A stretch of DNA of 64,000 nt from Notolepis coatsorum (lineage: Eukaryota > Chordata > Actinopteri > Aulopiformes > Paralepididae): the NCBI GenBank assembly GCA_963971535.1, contig OZ020589.1, positions 68,177,239-68,241,238 on the forward strand, in the 5' to 3' direction. Shown piece by piece: positions 55,604-64,000 of this stretch. The position numbers and the translations under genes were made by a program. Under the pieces are notes generated by a model. That model was not told the origin of the DNA, searched no databases, and saw only the letters and a list, made by a program, of their open reading frames with translations. How positions within the stretch are numbered: position 1 is the stretch's first letter; each line of letters starts with the position of its first letter.

Positions 55604-58600
55604 ACTGGTGATAGGAATCCTGGATAAAGAGATGTCAGAAAAGCTACAATTAATGGCAGATCTGACGCTGGAGAAAGCCATCGAGATGGTGAGACAGTCT
55701 GAGCAGATAAAGGGGCAAATTAGCCAACAGTCTAGAGCGGGCTCGGCAGATGCAGCATTCCTCAGTGAGGTCACACACAGCTGTTGTAACTGCGGAGATA
55801 CTACATTCCTGAGTGAGGTCAGACACAATGCGCGCGCTGCGCCTTTCCAACAAAACAGAGGGCGGGGAAGAGCGCGGGGCAGTGGCGGCTTCCAAGCAGC
55901 AGGTGGTGCTACAGGAACGAAGTGTTTTAGGTGTGGAAGGGACCACCCGGACAATGTGCAGTGTCCAGCCAGGCAGGCAAAGTGCAGACACTGCCAGAAG
56001 ATTGGACATTTTGCCGCCGTGTGTCGCTCTGCAAGAGTGAATGAGCTGACAACAATGGAGCAGCAGGATGACAGTTACAGTGAAGGACACTTCCTTGGTG
56101 AGATAAAAACAAAATACCTCTACGTGACAGATTCCAATAGGCCATGGACTGTTGAACTGAATGTCTGTGACACTCCTCTCACTTTCAAAATTGACACTGG
56201 TGCAGACGCCAGTGTGATTTCAGATGACACCTACCATCAGCTCAAACACCTGCCCCAGTTATCCAGTGACTGCACAGCTTTCGACAGCCCCGGAGGTAGA
56301 CTTGAATGTCTAGGACTGTTCACTACCACATCTAAGTACAAGGGCCGGCAATATAAGTTCAACATCCATGTGATTAAGACAGCAAATGGCAGCAACCTGT
56401 TAGGCCGTGATGTTGCGGTGGCAATGGGACTGGTGAAGAGAGTGGAGGAGGTACAGGGCACATTCGGGGCGGATCTGGGCCTCTTGAAAATAAAACCTGT
56501 GAGAATATGCCTGCGGGACGATGCTGTCCCATACAGCATTAACACAGCGAGGAGAGTGTCTGCTCCTCTGCTTCCCAAAGTCAAGAAGGAGCTGGAGAGG
56601 ATGCTCAAGTGCGGCGTCATAGAGGAGATCAGTGAGCCAACAGAGTGGTGTGCTCCCATGGTTCCAGTCCCCAAGAAAACTGATGAGGTGAGGATCTGTG
56701 TTGATCTAAAACGACTGAACGTGGCTGTGAAGAGGGAGAGATATGTTCTGCCCACCATAGATGACATATTACCAAAGCTGGGGGAGTCTCGAGTGTTCTC
56801 CCTACTCGACGCGGAAAGTGGTTTCTGGCAAATTCCACTAGAGAGAGAAACCGCTAAACTGACCACATTCATCACCCCAGTGGGTAGATTTTTTTTTAAG
56901 CGGCTTCCTTTCGGGATCTCCAGTGCACCGGAGATCTTTCAGAGAGAAATGTCTCGGCTGTTCAGAGGCCAAGAGGGAGTGGAGGTGTACATGGACGACA
57001 TCCTTGTCCATGGTACAGATGATAAGGAGCACGAGGGGAGACTCCAGAATGTTCTGCGTATCCTGGAGAGTGCAGGTCTAAAGCTCAACGACAAGAAGTG
57101 CGTTCTGCGCCAAAGGCAGCTGAGCTACTTGGGGCATCGAATTGACAGTGAGGGCATCCAGCCTGACCCCTCAAAAGTAAGCGCCATCACAGAGCTACAG
57201 CCACCAAGTGACGTGCCAGGCTTAAGAAGGTTCCTAGGCATGGTCCATTATCTCGGGTGCTTCTTGCCTAACTTATCGGAAGTGATAAAGCCACTCAACG
57301 ACCTGCTGAAGTGCGAGGCTGTGTGGATGTGGGACGCAGCACAAGACAACGCATTCCACAAGGTAAAGCAACTCCTCTCCACCGCACCTACACTGGCATT
57401 CTATGATGTAAACAAACCTACCATAGTGAGTTCAGATGCAAGCAGCTACGGGCTGGGCAGTGTACTGCTACAGAGACACTCAGATGGACTGAAACCCGTT
57501 GCATTCTGTTCAAGGACACTAACTGATGCTGAGAAGCGCTACGCGCAAATAGAGAAGGAGTGTTTAGCTGCTGTTTGGGCCTGTGAACGATTTTCCACTT
57601 ACCTCTATGGCCTAGACAGCTTCATAGTCCATACAGACCATAAACCGCTGGTCCCTTTGATCAACAACAAGGACCTCGATAGAGTTCCCCTGCGGTGCCA
57701 ACGATTGCTGATGCGTCTGATGAAGTACAACCCCATTGCAGAGTACGTACCTGGGAAAACACTGACAGTAGCTGACACACTTTCCAGGCAGCCATTGTCT
57801 GTAATTCTGAGTGAAGTGTCAGAACTAACCTCTGATGTTTCAGCGTTCGAGGACGCAGCTCATGCAGCGTGGCCAGTGTCGCCATCCAAACTGGACCGGA
57901 TCAAGCAGGAGACGAGCGTAGACTACGACCTTCTGGTGGTGAGCAGACTGATCACAGATGGATGGCCGAAGCACGTGAGCAGTGTACCAGCACAAGGCAA
58001 AGCATATCACCACTGCTGTAACAGCCTGTCATTATCAAAGGGTCTTGTGCTGTACGGAGACCGCATCGTTATTCCTCACAGTATGAGGAAAGAGATACTC
58101 AACCGGTTGCATGACGGGCACCAGGGCATCACCAAGTGCAGGGAACGGGCACGCATGAGTGTGTGGTGGCCCGGGCTGGAGAGAGAGGTCCAGGAACTGG
58201 TGACAAAATGTCCCGAGTGCATGCAGGTCAGACCTACACAGAGGAAGGAGCCTCTGATTACAACGCCACTACCACAGAGGCCCTGGCAGGCGATCGGGGC
58301 GGACATCTGTGAGTACGAGAAAGAAAACTACTTGGTAGTTGTTGACTATTATTCTCGCTACATAGAAATAGCTCATCTACCAAACATGAAGAGTGAGACC
58401 ACAATTGCTCGTCTGAAAAATATCTTCGCCAGGTGGGGTTGTCCAGATGAGCTTCACACTGATAATGCTAAACAGTTCACGAGCAAGATGTTTGAGAGTT
58501 TCACTGTGACATATGACTTTAAACTCATCACCTCTAGTCCTCACTATCCTCAGGCCAACGGTGGGGCTGAGAGAGCAGTGCAGACTGCGAAGAGGATCCT

Positions 58601-59336
58601 ACGGCAGGATGACCCGTTTCTGGCTCTCATGAGTTACAGAGCTACACCAATACAAGCCACGGGTGCCAGTCCTGCACAGCTGATGATGGGCCGCCAGATC
58701 AAGACGACGGTGCCTACAGTCGATAAAGTGCTGTTGCCTGTGTGGCCCGACTTCGCTAAGGTGCGTGAAGCTGACGCCAGGGCGAAAAGGAGCTACAGGC
58801 ATGCTTACAACCGACGCTATGGTGCCAGAGCACTTCCACCTCTCAGGCCAGGGCAGAGCGTGGCAGTGAAACTCGACGGTGAGTCCGGCTGGACGACAGC
58901 AGCAACAGTTCAGCAGCCACACGCAGCTCCGAGGTCCTATCTGATCCAGACAGACCACGGGACCTTGCGGAGGAACAGGCGCCACCTACGACCTACATTC
59001 CTTCCTGGAGAGGCAGAGGACATGCAGGCGAGCGAGCAACCATCGCCACCCCAGCTTACACCTCCGAGTGACGTCACGCCGCTCTGCACCCCGTCCTATC
59101 TGGAGCGGAGGAAAGCCATGGTGATCGACGACGACGACGTAGACGACGAGATCATCATCGGGGTTTCGGCTCTTGGAGGGGCCGTGTCACCTGCTAGGGA
59201 GCCTGTTTCCCCTGTTCGTGAGACTGTCCCGGCGCCGGCAGGGCCTGAGAATCGTCTTCCAGAACCAGCTCGGGTGACTTCCAGGGGCAGAGTCATCCGT
59301 CCACCTGAGAGATTTAAAGACTTTGTGTGTTATTAG
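55482..59336 (+). CDS. Gypsy gag C-terminal part and pol polyprotein
   Basis: A 1,284-codon frame without stops. Approximate residues: 10-85 rest of capsid (LYELAETCQFG); 147-180 zinc knuckle with CFRCGR and CRHCQKIGHFAAVC; 237 protease DTGADAS; 290-510 RT with the catalytic YMDD at 503; 640-720 RNase H with SSDASSYGLG and HTDHKPL; 875-910 integrase zinc-binding HGHQGI..CPEC; 940, 993 and 1028 the D, D, E positions (GADICEY, TDNAKQF, NGGAERA); then a basic tail ending IRPPERFKDFVCY, without a chromodomain. Products would carry out reverse transcription and integration. Only the gag frame break is visible as damage. Confidence 0.93.
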   Translation: MLVFTSARKRGESAEEYIRTLYELAETCQFGPVKIENIRDKLVIGILDKEMSEKLQLMADLTLEKAIEMVRQSEQIKGQISQQSRAGSADAAFLSEVTHSCCNCGDTTFLSEVRHNARAAPFQQNRGRGRARGSGGFQAAGGATGTKCFRCGRDHPDNVQCPARQAKCRHCQKIGHFAAVCRSARVNELTTMEQQDDSYSEGHFLGEIKTKYLYVTDSNRPWTVELNVCDTPLTFKIDTGADASVISDDTYHQLKHLPQLSSDCTAFDSPGGRLECLGLFTTTSKYKGRQYKFNIHVIKTANGSNLLGRDVAVAMGLVKRVEEVQGTFGADLGLLKIKPVRICLRDDAVPYSINTARRVSAPLLPKVKKELERMLKCGVIEEISEPTEWCAPMVPVPKKTDEVRICVDLKRLNVAVKRERYVLPTIDDILPKLGESRVFSLLDAESGFWQIPLERETAKLTTFITPVGRFFFKRLPFGISSAPEIFQREMSRLFRGQEGVEVYMDDILVHGTDDKEHEGRLQNVLRILESAGLKLNDKKCVLRQRQLSYLGHRIDSEGIQPDPSKVSAITELQPPSDVPGLRRFLGMVHYLGCFLPNLSEVIKPLNDLLKCEAVWMWDAAQDNAFHKVKQLLSTAPTLAFYDVNKPTIVSSDASSYGLGSVLLQRHSDGLKPVAFCSRTLTDAEKRYAQIEKECLAAVWACERFSTYLYGLDSFIVHTDHKPLVPLINNKDLDRVPLRCQRLLMRLMKYNPIAEYVPGKTLTVADTLSRQPLSVILSEVSELTSDVSAFEDAAHAAWPVSPSKLDRIKQETSVDYDLLVVSRLITDGWPKHVSSVPAQGKAYHHCCNSLSLSKGLVLYGDRIVIPHSMRKEILNRLHDGHQGITKCRERARMSVWWPGLEREVQELVTKCPECMQVRPTQRKEPLITTPLPQRPWQAIGADICEYEKENYLVVVDYYSRYIEIAHLPNMKSETTIARLKNIFARWGCPDELHTDNAKQFTSKMFESFTVTYDFKLITSSPHYPQANGGAERAVQTAKRILRQDDPFLALMSYRATPIQATGASPAQLMMGRQIKTTVPTVDKVLLPVWPDFAKVREADARAKRSYRHAYNRRYGARALPPLRPGQSVAVKLDGESGWTTAATVQQPHAAPRSYLIQTDHGTLRRNRRHLRPTFLPGEAEDMQASEQPSPPQLTPPSDVTPLCTPSYLERRKAMVIDDDDVDDEIIIGVSALGGAVSPAREPVSPVRETVPAPAGPENRLPEPARVTSRGRVIRPPERFKDFVCY

Positions 59337-59729
59337 ACATGTGGCTTGCCTCAATGGAGCAGAATAACCTCCGGCAGCTACAGAGGTGACTGGGTTGTCT
59401 ACCCCATACCCTCAGTAAAAAAAAAAAAAAAAAGTAACACACAATGTTGGTTTATGTTCTATTGTGACTTTCTCTGTTAAAAGAAAAGGGGGAAAAGGGG
59501 AAAGGAAGTATTGTTATGATGACACTTTGGTTAATGGCACTTTTCTATTTATTATTATAGCACTTTGATTAATGGCACTTTTCTATTTAAAAAGAATGAA
59601 CTGATTGATATTGTGGTTACAGTATTACCTTGCACTTCTAAGAGCTCAGATTATTTGCTCGTTTGAGAGGACACTGCACTAATTTTGTATTCAACAGTAT
59701 ACACTGTCTCTGACTCAAAGAAGGGGAGA

Positions 59730-59943
59730 TGTCATGTGAATGATTGTACTGGAAGTACAATTGTGTGTGTGTCTCTAAGACCAGACCATATTAGGCGCTC
59801 ATGCGCCGGAAGTAGTTAATTCCATGTATGCTACCGAAACAACGCTGTGTGGAAGTGTCTACGAGAAGGATAATAAACACCACAACCTATGGAGTTAAAG
59901 CAGGTCGTCAAGAGTGTTTATTATATCGGTCATAACTTGAACA
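59730..59943 (+). repeat. 3' LTR of gypsy element
   Basis: Identical by eye to 54957-55170; followed by CAGCT. Confidence 0.95.
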
Positions 59944-60518
59944 CAGCTAGCTTAGCTTGACAACGGTACCGTGGCTAAATTTGGTGCTATTCATAATCCA
60001 GCAATAATGGCTGCAGACCTGCAAGCAAAGTACAGCAAGTTCCAAGTGCCAAAGGATAAGAGTCTGAGGCGGAGTCTCAAAAGAGAATGTTGAATATTTA
60101 TTTTGCATCGAAAATCACAACATGAACGTTACTACTAGCCAGAGCCTCTGCTACTAACAGACTGGGTAGCGAGTGCAACACCGTCTAACGTCCGTGCGGA
60201 TCATTGGAGTAGGGTATATCTGCAGTGCTGCAGCCCCATACTCATTGATTAATGATACTAATACTAATCTATACAATCACCTGTTGTTGAATAAATGCCA
60301 TTAACTTATTACTAAAAAACTATATATAAAACAGTATCTGTAAATTTTTTATTTTTTTTTAAGTATAATTTATATAATATAGTTATTATTCTTTTTTTAT
60401 TGTATGCACTGGATCAGTATACATCGGATCAGTATCGGTATCGGCCGATACCCAAAGCTTAGGTATCGGAATCGGATCGGGAAGGAAAAAATGGTATCGT
60501 AACATCTCTATCTATAAT

Positions 60519-60832
60519 GTCCTTATCTATCTCGCTCAAACTTGGAAATCTTTTTTGTTTTTATGTCTCAGCTTAGAACACACTAAAATGTTTTCGCCTC
60601 CCTACATCAGTATGAACTGACTGCATTTTCTTTATTTATTTTCCTCGTGTGTTTTTTGTCGTATTTATTCAATGTATAACAATTTTACTGATTTCTTTCC
60701 TTGTATTTATCTGTGTTTTTGCTATTTATTTCACCTTCCAAGTTTAAATAAAGGTTGAATGAACACAATCCAGTGTCTTAGGACAGCCCCATGCCAACGT
60801 TCTACCTTTCTCTCTCTTGCATGTGTGTTCGT

Positions 60833-60882
<50 letters not shown>

Positions 60883-61013
60883 GAGATATGACCAGAATTC
60901 TAACAATTTGTCTCAAACTGAAATTCCAAATTTTTTATTCAACACTTTGTTAGTACAAATATATAAATAAATAAATAAATACGGTAGATGTGCAGGAATT
61001 TGTCTTGTCACAA
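60519..61013. other. scoc intron 3 sequence with (CA)n
   Basis: (CA)n microsatellite at 60834-60880. The remainder is AT-rich, with an 'aataaataaataaat' run near 60966. No gene. Confidence 0.6.
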
Positions 61014-61168
61014 TTGACCTATCTTGAACCCCACCCTCTTTTCTTGATCCTCCAATCACAACTGAATCCTGAATTTCCCCACAGGGATCAATAAAGGAAT
61101 ATCTTATCTTATCGTAACTGTTGTGATTGAAGGATAAAGAAAAGAGGGCGGGGCTTGAGGTAGGTCAA
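61014..61168. repeat. Foldback element family FB1, copy 2, with nested LINE tail
   Basis: The left arm 'ttgacctatcttgaacccca..tcctccaatcacaactg' and the right arm 'gttgtgattgaaggat..gcttgaggtaggtcaa' are inverted. A 51-bp insertion (61065-61115) between duplicated AACTG holds 'gaatttccccacagggatca' and a (tatct)-like end, the 3' terminus of a fish CR1/L2-group LINE. Confidence 0.85.
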
Positions 61169-61883
61169 TAGACTAAGTATGTGTCTCCATCAGAGCATTT
61201 GAGTGGAGTAGTGTTAACTTCACCTGAGCGAGGAGCACATTTTAATATCTTGGTCAAACTCAAGCTCCAATTCGCTCCATTCCACTCACGATGCTGCATC
61301 GCAGAGCCCATTTATTATTAGGTTGTGATGGGCAACCATTTATAGAAAAGCTACTGTCTCATTTCTATTTAATGTTCAAATCACCACTTTGCCCACTGTG
61401 AACTGCGGGTTACTTTCACTTTTGAATTGAGAGGGACAGACTGGGCGTCTCAATTCAAAGCTCACGATCAAGATCATGTTTCTAGCCTACATAGACTGTA
61501 CTTCAAGTTCATTCATTTTCAGCAGAATTTCTCCACAGCCTTGCTTGCACAAGTGCTCCTTGCACAATTCTATCAATTGCACACACGTATACACTCATTA
61601 TTCTACTCCCACATTACCACAGCAGAAGTTATATTACCTCACCTGTATTCGGCATGAAACAAATAACTTCTCTTTTCACACAGGCTTGTTCAGTGTTCAC
61701 CATTAACTTCAGTGTCTGCTTTCTCAACGGTGCAAATTTGATGCAAATTTTGGCTGTAAAGGATATAAATGGTTTATTGCCAATACAGTTTGGTGTTCTA
61801 TATCTGTAATTTAATCTCTGTCAGTATCGGTGGAATGTCGTCTGTTCTAAGCTTTACATTCTCTTTCCCTCTCCGTGTTCCAG

Positions 61884-62026
61884 ATCTGTCGGCGCGCGTG
61901 GATGCTGTCAAGGAGGAGAACCTGAAGCTCAAGTCGGAGAACCAGGTTCTAGGTCAGTACATCGAGAACCTCATGTCTGCGTCCAGCGTCTTTCAGACCA
62001 CCGACACCAAGAGCAAACGGAAGTGA
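61884..62026 (+). CDS. scoc: scoc coding exon 4 (terminal)
   Basis: The acceptor is ccgtgttccag|. 143 bp encode the C-terminal 47 residues, including [19 protein letters not shown] and the basic end SKRK, followed by TGA at 62024-62026. This is the conserved leucine-zipper-like coiled coil of SCOC, through which the protein dimerises and binds partners such as FEZ1 (family knowledge). Joined with exons 1-3 it gives 120 residues. Confidence 0.95.
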
Positions 62027-62960
62027 ACTGGGAATCCTGGATGCCCGGCCTTGCACTTGGGAGAGTAACCCCACCTTGGAGACATGGAGAGGAGGCTGTT
62101 TTCAGAACAGATCTTGGCCTTTTCTGTAATCAGTAGAGTTTGCTTGGCCCGATGGAAACCAACGCAACTGCCTCCAAAATGCAAATCGACTGTTCTCTCC
62201 TCTGGCTCACTCTCCAAGATGAATTTCCAAATGTAAGCGATTTGATTGAATGAGAAGTCAATTTGGCCCAGATATGTTTTGCAGCAGCTTTTTCCTCCAT
62301 GGCACAGACTAGGTAGAGGTCACCCTTGGACCACTAGTGCAAGATCACATGGTTTCAACTCAAACTGGTCAACTGTGAAAATCAGGAGAACAGAAATGTG
62401 TTCAGTTAATATCCATCAGTAACTGATCTGGTCTCGGATAAGTGGCTAAGGGTCATTTGTACCTTGAGTTTGTTCCCATGCTCTTCATGTCCCCTTCCTA
62501 TCTATCACGTTTACCGTCTTAACCCAGTCATCCTTCTCATTACAACACTGTTTTATTTATTGATGCTTTCCTTTCATTGTATTTCTATGTCAGCTGGATC
62601 TGAGTTATGTTAGGTCTTGGACGATGTCATGTGGTCCAATTATAAATATACTACTTCAACACTGGTTTAATCTGGATTGAACTGGCCTGGATAGCATTGA
62701 GTATGACACATATTTGAATTGCATGGCCATGTAATTAATTAATGTATGACTAATTGACTCCTTGATTAATTTCTTGTCTAATGGTTGTTGTACATCTAAT
62801 GACGAGGTGTTGAATTCTGGTTTTGTAAAGCTACTAAAGACGCTTAATTCATTTATTTTTTTAATGTACATTTGCGCCATAAATTGGGTTCTAGAATCTA
62901 GATGCAGCCATTACGCCACCATGGATGGCTCGGTAACAAGGTTTTGTAAGTAAAAGCACA
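62027..62960 (+). other. scoc: Probable scoc 3' UTR (end uncertain)
   Basis: Repeat-free sequence following the stop. No canonical AATAAA was found before about 62960; 'agtaaa' at about 62948 and 'tataaatata' at 62642 are weak candidates. The foldback element at 63113 probably lies outside or at the end of the transcript. Confidence 0.45.
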
Positions 62961-63112
62961 GAGAAATGAAAGAGTAAGTATTAATTACTGTACATAGATG
63001 TCTTAATTCCATATCCTTATCAACGCCAATCAGTTGTTTTGAAAGCCACCAGTGGTTCCTGTCACAATCACAATACGTCATCGCACTGACGGGATGCTTG
63101 CTTATCATTCAG

Positions 63113-63246
63113 TTGACCTCTCTCAAACCCGCCCTCTTTTCTTGATCATCCAATCACAAATGTTGCTTTCCTCGAGTTTTGTCAGAGAGGAGCAACAGTT
63201 GTGATCGGAGGATTAAGAAAATAGGGCAGGGTTTGAGAGGGGTCAA
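63113..63246. repeat. Foldback element family FB1, copy 3
   Basis: Full inverted structure: 'ttgacctctctcaaacccgc..ttgatcatccaatcacaa' against 'gttgtgatcggaggatt..gtttgagaggggtcaa', with a spacer of about 35 nt. Confidence 0.88.
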
Positions 63247-63511
63247 TTGGGGAGACTCGAAAACACTGGATTGAATGCAATGAATGAATATTTATTGAAG
63301 AGGTCTTTTGGTGGGTATACCCCAATGGCCCGACTGGGTACAGCCTCCTAGGGTTGCAGAGAGGCCCCATTTGGGGACCATGCACTAGGGACCAACTTAG
63401 GCCACAGGGACCAGACCCTTGGCGGTAGAGGGAGACAAAGAGCACGAACAGCGGAGGGCCGAGCATTTTAAACCTGCAGGTAATGGCCTAATTAGGAGCC
63501 AGTGTGCTCAA
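63247..63511. other. Unassigned spacer between two foldback copies
   Basis: Contains 'gaatgaatatttattgaag', a reverse-oriented polyadenylation-like motif, and a GC-richer stretch with a minus-strand frame of no recognised family. Possibly an LTR fragment. Confidence 0.3.
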
Positions 63512-63579
63512 TGGACCTATCTCAAACCCACCCTCTTTTCTTAATCCTCAGCTGTGATTGGAGGATCAAGAAAAGAGGG
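63512..63579. repeat. Foldback element family FB1, copy 4, cut by SINE
   Basis: 'ggacctatctcaaacccacc' and 'gattggaggatcaagaaaagaggg' form both arms. The outer part of the right arm is replaced by the SINE starting at about 63580. Confidence 0.82.
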
Positions 63580-64000
63580 CTTGGGCGGCTAGGTGGCGCA
63601 GTGGGCAAGGCGCTCGCCACCAACGCAGGAGATGCTGGGTTCGAGCCCAGCTCTCGGCGTTGCTTCCAGTTTGGCTGGTCGTTCATACTAATACAATTGG
63701 CAGTATTAGGGGGTAGAAAGCTGGTGGGTGGGGATCGGACGTTGTGGACAGCGACTCCTACAGGTCGGTTGGTGCGCCTGCGCAGTAGAATCAGGAAGCG
63801 ACGAGGGCGGCGTGTCCCTCCCACGCAGACCCTCGCCGCTGAGAGATCGCGCTGTGCAGGTGAAAAGATGCAACGGCTGCCTCCTCGAGTACCGGAGGGG
63901 ACACGTGATGCAAGGCTTCGTCCACATTGCAGCCGGCTTGTGGGAGGCATGGCCTAACAACGTTCGAGACAGGGGAGGGTAGAATTGGACAATGAGAAAT
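63580..64000 (+). mobile_element. tRNA-derived SINE (family S2), runs off the window
   Basis: The tRNA-like head has an A box 'tggcgcagtggg' and a B box 'gggttcgagccc' (63639). The body shares 'acagcgactcctacaggtcggttgg' and 'gaggggacacgtgatgcaaggctt' with 30901-31345. The 3' end lies beyond 64000. Confidence 0.85.

Larger units (their letters stand above)
54957..59943 (+). mobile_element. Complete Ty3/gypsy LTR retrotransposon (4,987 bp)
   Basis: LTRs 54957-55170 and 59730-59943, 214 bp each, TGTCATG...TGAACA, show no difference by eye. The duplication CAGCT lies at 54952-54956 and 59944-59948. PBS at 55171; purine tract 'aaagaaggggaga' just before 59730. Gag and pol are read in the plus strand, the same as scoc. 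Domain order PR-RT-RH-IN is that of Ty3/gypsy. Identical LTRs indicate a very recent insertion. Confidence 0.95.
54481..60510. mobile_element. Non-autonomous hAT element carrying a nested gypsy element
   Basis: The ends TAGAGTTGTTCCGATACC and GGTATCGTAACATCTCTA are inverted. The perfect 8-bp duplication TCTATAAT lies at 54473-54480 and 60511-60518. Without the gypsy insertion (and one 5-bp duplication) the element is about 1.04 kb. Subterminal arrays of ccgatacc/ggtatcgg; interior with agctagctaacgtta. No hAT transposase frame. In scoc intron 3. Confidence 0.93.

Noticed and set aside
63588-63660. Functional tRNA gene at the start of the last SINE
   Set aside because: The tRNA-like head continues into a SINE body shared with 30901-31345, and the 3' half does not form a proper acceptor stem.

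Overview
This is a vertebrate nuclear window, almost certainly from a ray-finned (teleost) fish. The reasons are one intron-containing vertebrate gene (scoc), long di- and trinucleotide microsatellites, and a TE set typical of teleosts: Rex1/CR1-L2 LINEs, fish L1/Tx1-like LINEs, Nimb/I-like ORF1, BEL/Pao, Ty3/gypsy including a Gmr1-like element, hAT and TTAA-target miniature elements, and tRNA-derived SINEs. No prokaryotic genes, CRISPR arrays or intact tRNA/rRNA genes were seen. Species cannot be named from sequence alone.

The only recognisable host gene is scoc (short coiled-coil protein, + strand). Four coding exons (23571-23634, 53259-53333, 53591-53671, 61884-62026) join in phase to 120 codons plus stop. 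Its first intron (29.6 kb) and last intron (8.2 kb) consist largely of transposons. A possible second promoter/first exon lies at about 51900-52008, for the 81-residue form starting at 53312.

Layout. 1-9930: decayed DNA-element ends, two copies of an unassigned repeat, two separate minus-strand L1 fragments, a SINE in TAA repeats, and a 19-bp minisatellite. 10700-20070: a short C2H2 zinc-finger array split by a Gmr1-like LTR element (10860-16852, TSD GCCCT, itself holding a 1.3-kb solo BEL LTR) and by a Rex1 LINE (16868-19859). 20078-21446: L1 ORF1/ORF2 remnants and an L2 tail. 21755-22464: a 0.7-kb inverted-repeat element with a tRNA-like segment. 23194-24662: scoc exon 1 between GA and GT microsatellites. 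25071-27530: an L2 copy interrupted by a TTAA element with a perfect 64-bp hairpin and by a small hAT. 27577-31855: an Academ-like DNA transposon (300-bp TIRs) with a broken nuclease-like transposase gene. 32399-35130: a hAT element, then a LINE fragment split by another TTAA element. 35363-46850: an L2 LINE split by a 984-bp solo LTR and by a complete 9.0-kb BEL/Pao element. 46999-51820: another L2-type LINE, a hAT element, and an ORF1-only Nimb-like LINE. 52736-64000: scoc exons 2-4 among foldback elements, a TTAA MITE, a hAT element holding a complete gypsy element with LTRs identical by eye, and a terminal SINE.

Many insertion boundaries are fixed to the base by target-site duplications, so the window gives a relative chronology of insertions. 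No new cellular system is claimed. The least ordinary items are the Academ-like transposase locus, the Gmr1-like element whose pol is replaced by a long ORF, the ORF1-only LINE, the hairpin-bearing TTAA element, and the single in-frame stop in the BEL gag-pol.
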